Below, piece after piece: positions 1-9,293 of a stretch of 64,000 bases of DNA (the first letter of the stretch is position 1; each line of letters begins with the position of its first letter). The DNA lies in assembly GCF_039962115.1 (NCBI RefSeq), contig NZ_JAMPKJ010000007.1, positions 62,001 to 126,000 on the forward strand. Reading direction: 5' to 3'. Source of the stretch: Funiculus sociatus GB2-C1 (GTDB lineage: Bacteria > Cyanobacteriota > Cyanobacteriia > Cyanobacteriales > FACHB-T130). The notes beneath the pieces were generated by a model. The model worked only from the letters and a program-made list of their open reading frames with translations, ran no database searches and was not told the DNA's origin. The position numbers and the translations under genes are program-made.

Positions 1-1
1 T

Positions 2-1330
2 TTATTCGAGTTTAAAAATCACAGCTTAACAGTGGCTTCTGCTCCCAATGTTGGTTTTCAAGGTAGAATTTGGGCATCAAAACAAGCAGAGTGGATAGAA
101 GATGTTTTTATAGAAAAAGACCTATTTATTCGGTATCCTCAAATTGTTAAGTTTGGCTTAAAATCTAGTTTTGGTGTTCCTATTATACTCGATGATGAAG
201 TATTAGCAATTTTAATTTTTTTCAACAAAAATTTTGCGACCATCAATTCCCGAATTATAAATTTAGTAGCCGCAGTTGCGACACAGTTGGCTTCTCTAAT
301 TCAACGCAAGCAAACTGAAGAAATACTGCGAATTACGCAAGAACGCTATCACAGTATTGTTGAAAATGCGGTAGAGGGTATCTACCAAACTACACCTTGT
401 GGACGTTACCTGAGTGCCAATCTAGCACTAGCAAAAATTTACGGTTACGACTCTCCGGCAGATTTGATGACAAGTCTCGAAAATGTCGAACAGCAGCTTT
501 ATGTAGACCCTAATCGGCGGCGCGATTTTAGGGAAGCAATGGAAGTAAACCATGCTGTACTAGGATTTGAATCTCAAGTTTACCGCAAAGACGGCAAGAT
601 TATTTGGATTTCTGAAAATGCTCGTGCAGTGCGTGACTCTAAAGGAAAGCTACTCTACTACGAAGGAACAGTTTCAGACATTACCGCCCGAAAAATAGCC
701 CAACAACAAACCGACAAACTCCTATTAAATATCTTGCCAAAGCCTATTGCTGAACGGTTACAAAAAAAACACCAGGTAATTGCTGATAGCTTTTCGGATG
801 TTAGTGTCATGTTTGCCGATTTGGTAGGTTTTACTGATTTTGCTTCTAACCAAAGTCCCACCGAATTAGTAGAAATTTTGAATCATATTTTTAGTGATTT
901 CGACTTATTATCTAAACAACACGGACTGGAAAAAATTAAAACAATTGGGGACGCTTACATGGTAGTTGGAGGACTACCAATACCCCGATTAGATCATGTT
1001 GAAGCAACCGCGCAAATGGCACTAGATATGCAAGCTGCTCTTGCTAGATTCAACGCCCAAAGCAACGATAATTTTCGTCTGCGTATTGGTATTAATATCG
1101 GCCCGGTAGTAGCTGGGGTTATTGGTTTGAGTAAATTCAGCTACGATCTCTGGGGTGATACAGTTAATGTTGCTTCTCGTATGGAGTCAAGCGGTATTCC
1201 CGGTGAAACTCAGGTAACGGCAACAGTTTATGAGCGGTTAAAGGAGAAATTTATTTTTCAAGAACGAGGGACTGTACTAATTAAAGGTAAAGGGGAAATG
1301 AAAACTTACTTTCTTCGGGGTCGAAAGTAA
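2..1330 (+). CDS. Adenylate cyclase with GAF and PAS domains (5' end outside window)
   Basis: Class III nucleotide cyclase making cAMP. The frame is open to the left edge, so the GTG at 32 is probably internal and the true start lies upstream. Order (counted from 32): end of a GAF domain (about 1-95), a PAS domain (about 100-225), then the catalytic domain (about 245-430). The catalytic part shows the first metal Asp in FADLVGFTDF, the second in KTIGDAYMVVGG, and LWGDTVNVASRM. The Lys in EKIKTIGD and the Asp in YDLWGD are the pair that specifies adenine in this family, favouring adenylate over guanylate cyclase. No membrane segment is visible in the part seen. It is followed by a diguanylate cyclase on the same strand about 230 bp downstream; co-transcription is uncertain. 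Confidence 0.9.
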   Translation, partial: LFEFKNHSLTVASAPNVGFQGRIWASKQAEWIEDVFIEKDLFIRYPQIVKFGLKSSFGVPIILDDEVLAILIFFNKNFATINSRIINLVAAVATQLASLIQRKQTEEILRITQERYHSIVENAVEGIYQTTPCGRYLSANLALAKIYGYDSPADLMTSLENVEQQLYVDPNRRRDFREAMEVNHAVLGFESQVYRKDGKIIWISENARAVRDSKGKLLYYEGTVSDITARKIAQQQTDKLLLNILPKPIAERLQKKHQVIADSFSDVSVMFADLVGFTDFASNQSPTELVEILNHIFSDFDLLSKQHGLEKIKTIGDAYMVVGGLPIPRLDHVEATAQMALDMQAALARFNAQSNDNFRLRIGINIGPVVAGVIGLSKFSYDLWGDTVNVASRMESSGIPGETQVTATVYERLKEKFIFQERGTVLIKGKGEMKTYFLRGRK

Positions 1331-1385
1331 CTTTAGAAGAATTAATCTAGGATATGTAATTCGTAGGTTGGGCTGAGCCATAGGG

Positions 1386-1462
1386 AAACCCAACCATTTA
1401 TTAGATGATGTTGGGTAAAGTTTTTAATTAGAAACCCAACTGTTTATTAGATGATATTGGGT
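1386..1462. repeat. Direct pair of palindromic AAACCCAAC...TTGGGT units
   Basis: Two copies of a roughly 31-nt unit (1386-1416 and 1432-1462) lie 46 nt apart between the two cyclase genes. Each contains TTTATTAGATGAT flanked by CCCAAC and TTGGGT, so each can fold into a small hairpin. The unit looks like one of the short dispersed palindromes common in cyanobacterial spacers. No protein is encoded here. Confidence 0.55.
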
Positions 1463-1558
1463 TTCGTTCCTCAAACGCCACGCCCCTCAACGTGGGGAAC
1501 ACAGGGGAGGAGGTGGCTTCCCAACCTATTTATTATTACCTATTACCATAAAAAACTT

Positions 1559-3085
1559 ATGAAGCAGGGGCAGCATTTTAAATCTAAAGCTAACATATTA
1601 GTCGTAGACGATACACCTGAAAATATTACTTTATTAACTCAAATTTTGTCGAGTCAGGGGTATAAAGTGCGAGTTTCTCCTAATGGGAAACTGGCTCTTG
1701 AATCTGTCCGTTCAAGTCCTCCTGATTTGATTTTACTTGATATCAAAATGCCAGGCATGGATGGATATGAAGTTTGCCAGCGCCTAAAAGCTTCCAAGCA
1801 AACTTGTGATATCCCGACGATATTTATTAGTGCTTTGGATGCAAACTTTGATAAAGTGACTGCGTTTATGTTGGGTGCGGTGGATTACATCACAAAACCT
1901 TTTGAATATGTCGAGGTTTTGGCACGCATTGAAAATCAATTGCGTTTGCGGCGGTTTCAGTTAGAGTTGCAAGCCCAAAATGCCCAATTGCAACTTTTGT
2001 TGACTACGACTCAAGCAATTAGTGAAGCTACTGATGTGGAAGAGGCATTAGAAGCGATTTTGGCAAACGTTTGTCAAACTATTGGTTGGGATTTCGGGGA
2101 AGCTTGGATTCCAAATGAGGAGGGAACTGTAATAGAATACAGTGGCGCTTGGTATGCCAGCGATGTCCTATTGAATAAATTTCGACAGCAAAGCGAAACG
2201 TTTGGCTTTGCTCTGGGCGAGGGACTTGCCGGACGGGTTTGGCTTTCTCAACAACTGGAATGGATAGCAGATGTTTCGCGGGAGAACAATCGGATTTTTC
2301 GTCGTAGTGGAATTGCTGCGGAAGCGGGACTCAAAGGTGCGCTGGGAATTCCGATTGGGTTCGCGAAGCGGCGCGGATGCACTATCGGGCATCAAGTTCT
2401 GGCAGTATTAGTGTTTTTCCAAAGGCATGAAATGGCACCGGATGAGCGATCGCTTTCCCTGGTTAATGCGATCGCAACCCAATTTGGTTCGATGATTCAG
2501 CACAAAAAAGCAGAAGCGGCTCTCAGACAGGCAAACTTGGAATTAGAACGCCTTGCCAGTATAGATGGCTTAACCCAGCTTGCCAATCGTCGTCGTTTTG
2601 ATGACTATCTCTTCCACGAATGGAAACGGGCAGCACGGGAACAACAGCCTTTATCCTTAATTTTGTTCGATGTAGACTATTTCAAACGATACAACGATTG
2701 TTATGGGCATCAGTCCGGCGATGATTGCTTGCAACAGTTGGCTAAAGCCGCAAGCCGTGCAGTTAAGCGTCCAGCAGACTTGGTGGCTCGCTATGGTGGC
2801 GAAGAGTTTGCGGCAATCTTGCCTAATACCTCTGCTCAGGGAGCAACCGCAGTGGCGCAGGCAATTCGCCTGGAGGTGCAACAACTTAAACTACCCCACG
2901 CTCAATCAAAGGTGAGCGACTACGTTACCCTAAGTTTGGGTGTTTCTAGCGCCATTCCTACTGAGGATTGTTTGCCGGAAATTTTAATTGCTATGGCGGA
3001 TGAGGCACTTTATCAGGCAAAAAACCAGGGACGCGATCGCATTATTTTGAAAGCGGCGCGAACATCATTGACGAACAATCCTTGA
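1559..3085 (+). CDS. Response regulator with REC-GAF-GGDEF domains, diguanylate cyclase
   Basis: Predicted to make cyclic-di-GMP under phosphorelay control. From the ATG at 1559 (508 aa): REC domain about 11-128 with acidic VVDD, phospho-acceptor Asp in LILLDIKMPG and the conserved Lys in YITKPF; GAF domain about 150-320; GGDEF domain about 340-500 with YGGEEF. An RxxD motif (RPAD) sits five residues before GGEEF, the position of the product-inhibition I-site. The frame continues upstream to 1451, but that stretch reads through spacer repeats and is unlikely to be translated. Odd feature: near 2358-2390 the GAF domain carries about ten extra residues (GFAKRRGC) whose DNA (TTCGCGAAGCGGCGCGGATG) looks like a mobile cyanobacterial palindrome. 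No cognate kinase is adjacent. Confidence 0.9.
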   Translation: MKQGQHFKSKANILVVDDTPENITLLTQILSSQGYKVRVSPNGKLALESVRSSPPDLILLDIKMPGMDGYEVCQRLKASKQTCDIPTIFISALDANFDKVTAFMLGAVDYITKPFEYVEVLARIENQLRLRRFQLELQAQNAQLQLLLTTTQAISEATDVEEALEAILANVCQTIGWDFGEAWIPNEEGTVIEYSGAWYASDVLLNKFRQQSETFGFALGEGLAGRVWLSQQLEWIADVSRENNRIFRRSGIAAEAGLKGALGIPIGFAKRRGCTIGHQVLAVLVFFQRHEMAPDERSLSLVNAIATQFGSMIQHKKAEAALRQANLELERLASIDGLTQLANRRRFDDYLFHEWKRAAREQQPLSLILFDVDYFKRYNDCYGHQSGDDCLQQLAKAASRAVKRPADLVARYGGEEFAAILPNTSAQGATAVAQAIRLEVQQLKLPHAQSKVSDYVTLSLGVSSAIPTEDCLPEILIAMADEALYQAKNQGRDRIILKAARTSLTNNP

Positions 3086-3104
3086 GCCTTCTTGGCAGTG
3101 ATCG

Positions 3105-3704
3105 CTATATGGACGAAGATTTGTGTTCAACAGTTGACTCAGCGGCGATCGCGCGGTTCGACGATGGCAGCGCCTGAGTTGTTACCACATGAGCAGCATT
3201 GTCACCGTAGGCAGATGTCCCCACATTGCCTTTGATATGCTGCATTAGACTCGCCATTTCTATAGCATTCATGGCATAATTCCAGCCATTATTATTTTTG
3301 ATACCTGCCCGTTCCAAGGCTTGCTGCATAGTATCCACTGTCAGGATGCCAAAAATTATCGGCACCCCAGTTTGAAACCCAGCGGCGGCAATTCCCTTAG
3401 AGACTTCCGAGGCAACATAATCAAAGTGGGGAGTTTGACCCCGGATGACTGCGCCCAGGCAAATTATGGCATCGTATCGGCGCGAGAGCGCCAACTGGTT
3501 AGCCACCAGAGGCACCTCGAAACTACCAGGCACCCAAACATAGTCAACTTGAGTGCCTTCAGGATTGACATCAATGCCGTGGCGCTTCAGACAATCTTGG
3601 CAACCCTCTAGCAGTTTGGTTGTCACCATGTCGTTAAAGCGACCAATGACGAGCGCAAACCGTAGGGATTGAGTCTGAGTAAACGTTCCCTCGAAAACTG
3701 CCAT
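3105..3704 (-). CDS. ribH: 6,7-dimethyl-8-ribityllumazine synthase
   Basis: Penultimate enzyme of riboflavin synthesis; condenses 5-amino-6-ribitylaminouracil with dihydroxybutanone phosphate in the cytoplasm. Family landmarks are clear: GRFN near residue 21, [23 protein letters not shown] with the catalytic His, and the C-terminal [18 protein letters not shown]. At 199 aa it is longer than the usual 155-165 aa; the extra 35-40 residues form a low-complexity C-terminal tail that looks non-catalytic. It lies upstream of psbZ on the opposite side of a short repeat-filled spacer, and both are on the minus strand. Start ATG at 3704. Confidence 0.95.
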   Translation of the reverse strand: MAVFEGTFTQTQSLRFALVIGRFNDMVTTKLLEGCQDCLKRHGIDVNPEGTQVDYVWVPGSFEVPLVANQLALSRRYDAIICLGAVIRGQTPHFDYVASEVSKGIAAAGFQTGVPIIFGILTVDTMQQALERAGIKNNNGWNYAMNAIEMASLMQHIKGNVGTSAYGDNAAHVVTTQALPSSNRAIAAESTVEHKSSSI

Positions 3705-3725
3705 GTTTTTAAATATGAGCTTTTT

Positions 3726-3763
3726 GTCTGTGGTCTGTGGTCTGTGGTCTGTGGTCTGTGGTC
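3726..3763. repeat. Heptanucleotide tandem repeat (GTCTGTG)x5
   Basis: Five perfect copies of GTCTGTG (3726-3760) plus GTC, immediately upstream of ribH and downstream of psbZ. The spacer also carries related words (GTGACCACTGACCACTG) on the far side. The seven-base period is shared with other, unrelated repeats in this window. Confidence 0.85.
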
Positions 3764-3830
3764 ACTCATCAGTTATCTGTAAGCGTTGGAACGTTTCCGT
3801 GACCACTGACCACTGAATTAAGTGTGACTT

Positions 3831-4019
3831 TTAAACTACAAAAAAGCTCAGCCCCCCGGTCAGAAGTACCAAAGCAATCCAGGCACCAGAACCGAGGACA
3901 ATAAGCCGTTTTGACTGATCCCAGTTCTGAGGCGAGGCATAGGCGACTGGGACACCAATGACCATAATGAATGACAACAAAACTAAAGCACCTAGTACCA
4001 ACTGAAATAAAATTGTCAT
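3831..4019 (-). CDS. psbZ: Photosystem II reaction centre protein Z
   Basis: Small thylakoid membrane subunit of photosystem II (Ycf9), at the PSII periphery near CP43. From the ATG at 4019 the protein has 62 aa, exactly the family length. It has two membrane spans (about 3-25 and 40-60) separated by [14 protein letters not shown], typical of PsbZ. The frame extends five codons upstream (MGEEE), but the internal ATG matches the conserved MTILFQ N-terminus. It is followed by ribH on the same strand. Confidence 0.95.
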   Translation of the reverse strand: MTILFQLVLGALVLLSFIMVIGVPVAYASPQNWDQSKRLIVLGSGAWIALVLLTGGLSFFVV

Positions 4020-4161
4020 CTCTTCTTCTCCCAAGACAGCGACGGACTGGCTAAAATTAACCGCGATTAGTAGTACCGTATCAAAAAAAGGCTCTCATGC
4101 AAAAGGCTCTGATGCAAAAAAGAAACATACGTATTGGTCATTGGGAAAGGACTAAGGACTA

Positions 4162-4323
4162 TTGGTGTCAACTTAACGTTAGCTTGGCGGTTGAAACCGC
4201 AGTTATATAAACGAAACCCGCCTGCGCGGGTTCTAAGAATCTTGATCAGAGCGTTAGCCAAGGCAGGCGGACTTCGTTTTTGTAGCCGCGAATTCGATTC
4301 GCCAGGGGTTAAGTTGACACCAA
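4162..4323. mobile_element. MITE-like element, copy 1, with perfect 16-bp terminal inverted repeats
   Basis: A 162-bp non-coding block bounded by TTGGTGTCAACTTAAC (4162-4177) and its exact reverse complement (4308-4323). Inside are three small stem-loops: GCGGTT-GA-AACCGC, AACCCGC-CTGC-GCGGGTT and one around GCGAATTC. A diverged copy in inverse orientation lies at 20424-20586. No transposase is encoded, so any movement would need enzymes in trans. The flanks are ACTAAGGACTA-type heptamer repeats, so a target duplication cannot be told apart. It fills most of the psbZ-to-4380 spacer; the remainder (4324-4379) is degenerate heptamers. Confidence 0.8.
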
Positions 4324-4379
4324 TGGACTAAGGACTAATGCCTAATGACTAAGGGCTATTGACTATTAACTATTAAGTA

Positions 4380-7184
4380 ATGATTATGCACCTAATTTTG
4401 TGCCACACTACAGCGGATTTTGACGCTTTAGCAGCAGCTGTGGGGCTAACGAGCCTTTCTCCGGGAGCGAAGATAGTGCTGACTGGCGGAAGTCATCCAG
4501 CAGTGCGGGATTTTTTGGCGTTGCATCGGGATGAGTATGCGTTGATAGAAAGACGGTCTGTGCGTCCGGAACAGATTCGGTCGATAACAGTGGTGGATAC
4601 TCAAAAGCGCGATCGCATTGGTAAAGCCGCCGAATGGCTCGATTTACCAGATTTGGCGGAAGTTGTCGTCTATGACCATCACCAAGACATTGAAAGCGAT
4701 ATTCCCGCCACTAGCACCTATATCGATCGGGTAGGAGCCACGACGACTTTAATTGTAGAACAGCTAAAGCAGGCAGAAATTCAGCTTTCCGCCTCAGAAG
4801 CGACGGTGATGGCTTTGGGGATTCACGTTGATACTGGTTCGCTGACTTATGAGGGAACGACAGCCAGAGATGCGATCGCATTAGCTTGGTTGATGGAACA
4901 AGGGGCAAGTTTGTCGGTAATCGCCCAGTACGTCGATCCCGGCTTGTCTCCCCAATTGCAGGAATTATTCGCTTCGGCGCTGGACAACTTGCAATCAACT
5001 GTTGAGGACTATAAAGTTTCCTGGGTGCTGCTGCAAACTGCTGACTTTGTGCCTGGATTGTCAAGCATTGCCTCTCGACTTATTGATATTACCGAAAGTG
5101 ATGCTTTGTTGCTAGCAGCTACGTTTCCAGTAGGAGATGCTGGTGAAGAAAGATTGACTGTGATTGGGCGATCGCGTATTGAAGGCACCAATCTTAATGA
5201 ATTGTTCCAACCGTTGGGCGGTGGCGGACATTCTCAAGCTGCATCGGTGACAACTCGCGGAGTCGATCCCCAAGCAACTCTCGAACGGTTAGTAAATGAA
5301 CTTATCGCGCAAATTCCCCAGCCACCTACAGCACGGGAATTAATGTCATCGCCAGTCCGGACGATTCGCCCTGACACCACAATTGAGCAAGCTCAGCGTA
5401 TTTTATTACGTTACGGGCATTCTGGTCTGTGTGTGGTAGAAGCTCAACACGAGAGTCAAAGACTGGGGGAAACTCCAATCCCCAATCCCCAATCCCCAAT
5501 CCCCAATCCCCAATCCCCAATCCCCCTAGTAGGAATTATTTCCCGGCGAGATATCGATCTGGCACTGCATCACGGCTTTAGTCATGCACCAGTCAAAGGC
5601 TACATGACTACGAATTTAAACACGATTACCCCGGATACGTCGCTGCCAGAGATTGAGTCCATCATGGTGACTTACGATGTCGGACGCTTGCCAGTGTTAG
5701 ATAATGGGCAGTTAGTGGGAATTGTCACGCGCACCGATGTTTTGCGCCAATTGCACCAAGATAGGACTGAGGAACCAGGGCTGAAGGGTGAGTACAATAA
5801 AACACTCAACACTCAAGAGGCAATATATCGCGTCTCTACATCATTCAGCACTCAGTTACGCGATCGCCTTGCGCCTCCTCTCTGGGAATTCCTCGCCAAA
5901 GCGTCCGAACAAGCTCAAAAACGCGGTTGGCATTTATACCTTGTCGGCGGTGCCGTGCGAGATTTATTACTAGCCGATCCTGATGAAACTTTGTTGCTGT
6001 CAGATATCGACATGGTGGTTGATGGCTTCCACCGTTCCGCTGATGTCGGTGCTGGTGTGGAACTAGCTAAGGCACTCCAAAATACTTACCCAGAGGCGCG
6101 TCTGGAAGTCCACGGTCAATTTCAAACTGCGGCGCTGTTGTGGCACCTCGATCCAGTGTTAGACTCTCTCTGGGTGGATATCGCCACGGCGCGGACAGAG
6201 TTTTATCCTTACCCGGCGGCGAATCCAGAAGTTGAGGCTAGTTCGATTCGCCAAGACTTGTATCGGCGGGATTTCACTATCAATGCTTTAGCTGTGAGAC
6301 TTACGTCACCTCGTGCAGGTGAATTGTTGGATTTTTTTGGCGGTTTGCGGGATTTGCGATCGCGTCAAATTCGCGTTCTCCACGCCAATAGTTTTATCGA
6401 AGATCCTACCCGAATTTATCGTGCGGTGCGGTTTGCGGTGCGGCTAGGATTTCAGATGGAAACCCAGACGGAACGCTATATCCGCTATGCGTTGGACAGT
6501 GGAATTTACGAGCGATCGCTTATCGAAAATAGTAAAGCACCCGCCCTACAAACACGGCTTAAGGCAGAGCTGAAATACATCTTACAGGCTCCCTACTGGA
6601 AAGGGGCTTTAAAGTTACTGGGCGATCTAGAAGCACTCAAGTGCCTGCATTCTACCCTAGAACTAGATCACCAGTTGTGGAAGCAAGTGCGTTTACTAGA
6701 GCGGTGTTTGCGTCGCTTCGACCCAGAGAAAACCCTTGACCATTGGCAGATGCGGCTGGAAGTTTTAATTGCTCACCTTGCGCCGGAATATCGCCCGAAA
6801 GTCGCCAAAAATCTCCAGCTACCCGATGACAGTATCAAGCGGCTACAACAGCTGGATCTGGATCAAGCTAATGTCGCGGAATCTTTGCCAGCGTGCATTC
6901 ACCCCAGCGAAATTACGCGAGTGCTGAAGCAATACGGCTTGCCAACTTTGATTTTAATTGCTGTGCAGAGTCAGCGTCCGATCCGGCGACTTATTTGGAA
7001 ATATTTGACCCAATATGCTCATATACAGCCGCCGTTGAATGGTAACGACCTGAAGGCATTGGGCTACAAGCCGGGGCGCGAGTTCAAGCAAATGCTGGAT
7101 CATCTCTTAGCGGCAACTCTCGACGGAGAAATACGCGATCGCGCTGATGCCGAAAGTTTCCTTGCAAAGTATTATCCACTTTAA
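4380..7184 (+). CDS. DHH phosphoesterase / CBS / tRNA nucleotidyltransferase fusion
   Basis: A 934-residue multidomain protein. Residues 1-150 are a DHH domain (DFDALAAA at about 13-20, VVDT, YDHH at 98-101). A DHHA1-like part follows with [10 protein letters not shown] near 279-288, as in nanoRNase/oligoribonuclease families. About 320-460 are two CBS domains ([22 protein letters not shown]), usually adenylate sensors. About 515-900 are a class II CCA-adding/poly(A) polymerase module with [11 protein letters not shown] and the catalytic pair in [10 protein letters not shown]. Similar fusions occur in cyanobacteria and other phyla; such enzymes add C/CCA or A to tRNA ends. Which base it adds cannot be read here. 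The first CBS domain is interrupted by an in-frame heptamer array. A perfect hairpin follows the stop. Confidence 0.9.
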   Translation: MIMHLILCHTTADFDALAAAVGLTSLSPGAKIVLTGGSHPAVRDFLALHRDEYALIERRSVRPEQIRSITVVDTQKRDRIGKAAEWLDLPDLAEVVVYDHHQDIESDIPATSTYIDRVGATTTLIVEQLKQAEIQLSASEATVMALGIHVDTGSLTYEGTTARDAIALAWLMEQGASLSVIAQYVDPGLSPQLQELFASALDNLQSTVEDYKVSWVLLQTADFVPGLSSIASRLIDITESDALLLAATFPVGDAGEERLTVIGRSRIEGTNLNELFQPLGGGGHSQAASVTTRGVDPQATLERLVNELIAQIPQPPTARELMSSPVRTIRPDTTIEQAQRILLRYGHSGLCVVEAQHESQRLGETPIPNPQSPIPNPQSPIPLVGIISRRDIDLALHHGFSHAPVKGYMTTNLNTITPDTSLPEIESIMVTYDVGRLPVLDNGQLVGIVTRTDVLRQLHQDRTEEPGLKGEYNKTLNTQEAIYRVSTSFSTQLRDRLAPPLWEFLAKASEQAQKRGWHLYLVGGAVRDLLLADPDETLLLSDIDMVVDGFHRSADVGAGVELAKALQNTYPEARLEVHGQFQTAALLWHLDPVLDSLWVDIATARTEFYPYPAANPEVEASSIRQDLYRRDFTINALAVRLTSPRAGELLDFFGGLRDLRSRQIRVLHANSFIEDPTRIYRAVRFAVRLGFQMETQTERYIRYALDSGIYERSLIENSKAPALQTRLKAELKYILQAPYWKGALKLLGDLEALKCLHSTLELDHQLWKQVRLLERCLRRFDPEKTLDHWQMRLEVLIAHLAPEYRPKVAKNLQLPDDSIKRLQQLDLDQANVAESLPACIHPSEITRVLKQYGLPTLILIAVQSQRPIRRLIWKYLTQYAHIQPPLNGNDLKALGYKPGREFKQMLDHLLAATLDGEIRDRADAESFLAKYYPL
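5476..5526 (+). repeat. CCCCAAT heptamer array inside a coding region
   Basis: About seven tandem CCCCAAT units, in frame within the CBS region of the DHH-CBS-CCA protein, encoding a PIPNPQS repeat. The same heptamer occurs in spacers nearby and in frame in priA, so it is an inserted mobile or expanding repeat rather than part of the fold. Confidence 0.9.
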
Positions 7185-7231
7185 AGCCACACCAAAGCCG
7201 GGTAGATTTGTCGGAAAAAATAAAAGGTCAC

Positions 7232-7268
7232 AATTATAAGTTAAAAATCCTTCCTTTAACTTATAATT
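7232..7268 (+). terminator. Perfect 14-bp hairpin after the CCA-fusion gene
   Basis: AATTATAAGTTAAA (7232-7245) pairs with TTTAACTTATAATT (7255-7268) across a 9-nt loop, about 50 nt after the stop codon. It is AT-rich with T-rich sequence beyond it. It could terminate transcription or be a palindromic heptamer-type repeat. Confidence 0.5.
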
Positions 7269-7336
7269 CTTAATTTTTAATATATAATCGCTTTGCTTGG
7301 CGGTAGCATAGTTGGGAACACCGTAACAATTACTTA

Positions 7337-8761
7337 ATGAACTTAACGGCTGGCGCAGTCCTGAAGAACGGTAAATATATTCTTGACACCCCCCTGGGCC
7401 AAGGTATCTTTGGGATTACCTACCGGGCGACTCATGTCAAATCAGGGCAAACGGTCGTCATCAAAACCCTCAATGAGAGCCTATGGACTCATCCCAATTT
7501 TGAGCGATTTAGGCAGCAATTTGAGAGTAGCGCCCGTCGCCTTGCTAAAGTCAAGCATCCTCACCTAGTTAGGGTTCTCGACCTTTTTCAAGAATCCCGA
7601 CAGTCTTTTATCGTAATGGAGTACATCGAGGGGCAGACTCTGGCGGAAATCACAGATATTAAGCCACTGCCAGAAGAAAAAGCCATAGACTATATTCGTC
7701 AAATTGGCGATGCCCTGAGTTTAGTCCACAAAGCAGGTTTACTGCACCGGGATATCAAACCGCAAAACATCATCCGTCGTCAGGATACTGATGATGTGGT
7801 GCTGGTAATTGGTATTGCCGAAGAGCTTACACCAGGAATGATCCAAACTCACGCCAGCTTGGTGAGTCCTGGTTATGCCGCAATTGAACAGTATTTTCCC
7901 AAGAAAAAGCGTACTCCAGCAACAGATATTTATGCTTTAGCGGCAACTCTGTATTGCTTGCTGACAGGGGAACCCCCAATTCCGGCATCGTTAAGAGAGA
8001 AAATTCCTCTGCCAGATTTGCGACAGTTGCAACCAAATCTGGGCGAAGAAGCGATCGCTGCCCTTGGGAGTGGCTTGGAAATGAAAGCCGAATCTCGTCC
8101 CCAAACGGTAGAAAATTGGCTTGCGCTGCTGCCTTCTATCAGTATCCCAGAGATTCCCCCAATACCCGTCCGGCCTCAGCCAGCCCCCAGTCCCCAGTCC
8201 CCAGTCCCCAGTTCCCAGCCCCCAGCCCCACAGAAGCAGAAGCAAGAACAAGATATTACCAAAGGGGTGAACTGGAATTTAAGCCCAAAATTGGCAGGGA
8301 AATCCCGCCCCTACAAAACACAAGTCAGCACAGCCCCGAAAAAATCCAAAACTCCAGTAAAGACGAAGCGCCCCATCGCCCCAGTCAAACTGAAAATATC
8401 CTTACCGAATGTTAAACCTCAAGAGGCAATTCATCGCCTATCTACAAAACTCAGTAAGGTAAAGATTACCCCAGCCCTACCAAACTTAAAACCGCTAAAG
8501 CTCACCCCACCCAAGACGTTAATGATGACAGCTGCGATCGCTACCTGTGCTGGTGCTGGGTTTGGCTTGGCAATTCGCTATCACGCCGCCATATCACCCG
8601 GTTCTTCTATCCTACACACCGAGCAATCCTTTCCCGCCCGCAACGACTGGCCGATCTCAGATATCCCTGAGCCTACTCCTCAAAATAGCTTGCTATCACC
8701 GCCATCTGCTATTGTCATCCCAGTGGCACCCGCTCCAGTGACACTGCCACCTGAGCTGTAA
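7337..8761 (+). CDS. Ser/Thr protein kinase-like protein with degenerate DFG motif
   Basis: Hanks-type kinase fold (about 14-265), a long Pro/Lys-rich linker and one membrane span (about 394-416) with an extracytoplasmic tail. The glycine loop (GQGIFG), the Lys in VVIKTL (K43) and HRDIKPQN (about 137-144) are present. However, the Mg-binding DFG Asp is missing: the position reads VIG (157-159) where relatives read DFG before IA. The activation-segment APE also reads AIE in GYAAIEQY. It may therefore be a weakly active kinase or a pseudokinase. The linker includes CCCCAGT-type heptamers (about 8187-8226). It begins a cluster with an ABC1 kinase and a PP2C phosphatase on the same strand. Confidence 0.85.
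   Translation: MNLTAGAVLKNGKYILDTPLGQGIFGITYRATHVKSGQTVVIKTLNESLWTHPNFERFRQQFESSARRLAKVKHPHLVRVLDLFQESRQSFIVMEYIEGQTLAEITDIKPLPEEKAIDYIRQIGDALSLVHKAGLLHRDIKPQNIIRRQDTDDVVLVIGIAEELTPGMIQTHASLVSPGYAAIEQYFPKKKRTPATDIYALAATLYCLLTGEPPIPASLREKIPLPDLRQLQPNLGEEAIAALGSGLEMKAESRPQTVENWLALLPSISIPEIPPIPVRPQPAPSPQSPVPSSQPPAPQKQKQEQDITKGVNWNLSPKLAGKSRPYKTQVSTAPKKSKTPVKTKRPIAPVKLKISLPNVKPQEAIHRLSTKLSKVKITPALPNLKPLKLTPPKTLMMTAAIATCAGAGFGLAIRYHAAISPGSSILHTEQSFPARNDWPISDIPEPTPQNSLLSPPSAIVIPVAPAPVTLPPEL
8187..8226 (+). repeat. CCCCAGT heptamers encoding part of a Pro-rich linker
   Basis: About five tandem, partly degenerate CCCCAGT units in frame within the kinase linker (SPQSPVPSSQPPAP). They are C-rich on the coding strand, like the insertions in the CCA-fusion gene and priA. 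Confidence 0.75.
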
Positions 8762-8829
8762 CCTCAGCTATAGGTAGTATTGAGAGCAATCAAGTTATAA
8801 TTTGTAACGGACGCACATTAAAATTTTCC

Positions 8830-9156
8830 ATGAATAATCCTGTAGTTCATGCCTTTTTTGTTGGCAGAGCAGTGGCGGAAGCAGTTAACGAGCAGGTAGA
8901 GAACGCTCTCACCAATGCTTTTTCGGAAATTGGTAAATTTGATGCCGAACAACGAGAGTCTCTGCGGCAATTTACCATAAAAGTCACCGAACGCTCGGAT
9001 GCTCAAATGGAAACTGTCATGCGGGGGCGAACCACTACAACCATTGTGCCGCAGGGTAGCCAGCCTGTAGATTTGCAAGCGACAATTGATGAACTCAGAG
9101 CAGAAGTTGCTCGTTTCCGTTCCGAGTTACAGCGCTATCGCAGCCGTTCTGTGTGA
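8830..9156 (+). CDS. Conserved cyanobacterial small protein (DUF6825-like)
   Basis: A 108-aa soluble protein starting MNNPVVHAFFVGRA, with an amphipathic helical N-terminal half (KFDAEQRESLRQFT) and a C-terminal coiled-coil-like helix (TIDELRAEVARFRSELQRYR). I recall this layout from a widespread cyanobacterial family of unknown function, possibly DUF6825; the family number is from memory. No catalytic motif is visible. It lies between the degenerate kinase and the ABC1 kinase on the same strand, 68 and 137 bp away. Confidence 0.75.
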   Translation: MNNPVVHAFFVGRAVAEAVNEQVENALTNAFSEIGKFDAEQRESLRQFTIKVTERSDAQMETVMRGRTTTTIVPQGSQPVDLQATIDELRAEVARFRSELQRYRSRSV

Positions 9157-9293
9157 ATGTGTAGCACAGGCATCTCGCCTGTGTGTTCTGAGTAAAAATT
9201 CAGTTTTGTTGGTTGTTAATTATCCAAATCAAAACTCAAAACTCCATTTCTGTGCGCCAAGACCTTTAATAAACCAAGTTTTTAGGAATCCGA

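Noticed and set aside
3726-3763. Short tandem array considered as CRISPR
   Set aside because: Units are contiguous 7-mers without spacers; no Cas genes anywhere in the window.
4134-4331. 65-codon frame in the psbZ-CCA spacer
   Set aside because: It runs through the MITE-like element and its hairpins; both strands are open because of the repeat, not because of coding.
5326-5520. Frames encoding [13 protein letters not shown] repeats (also near 7991, 18772 and 20392)
   Set aside because: Antisense or out-of-frame readings of the heptamer arrays, which have no stops in any frame; not genes.
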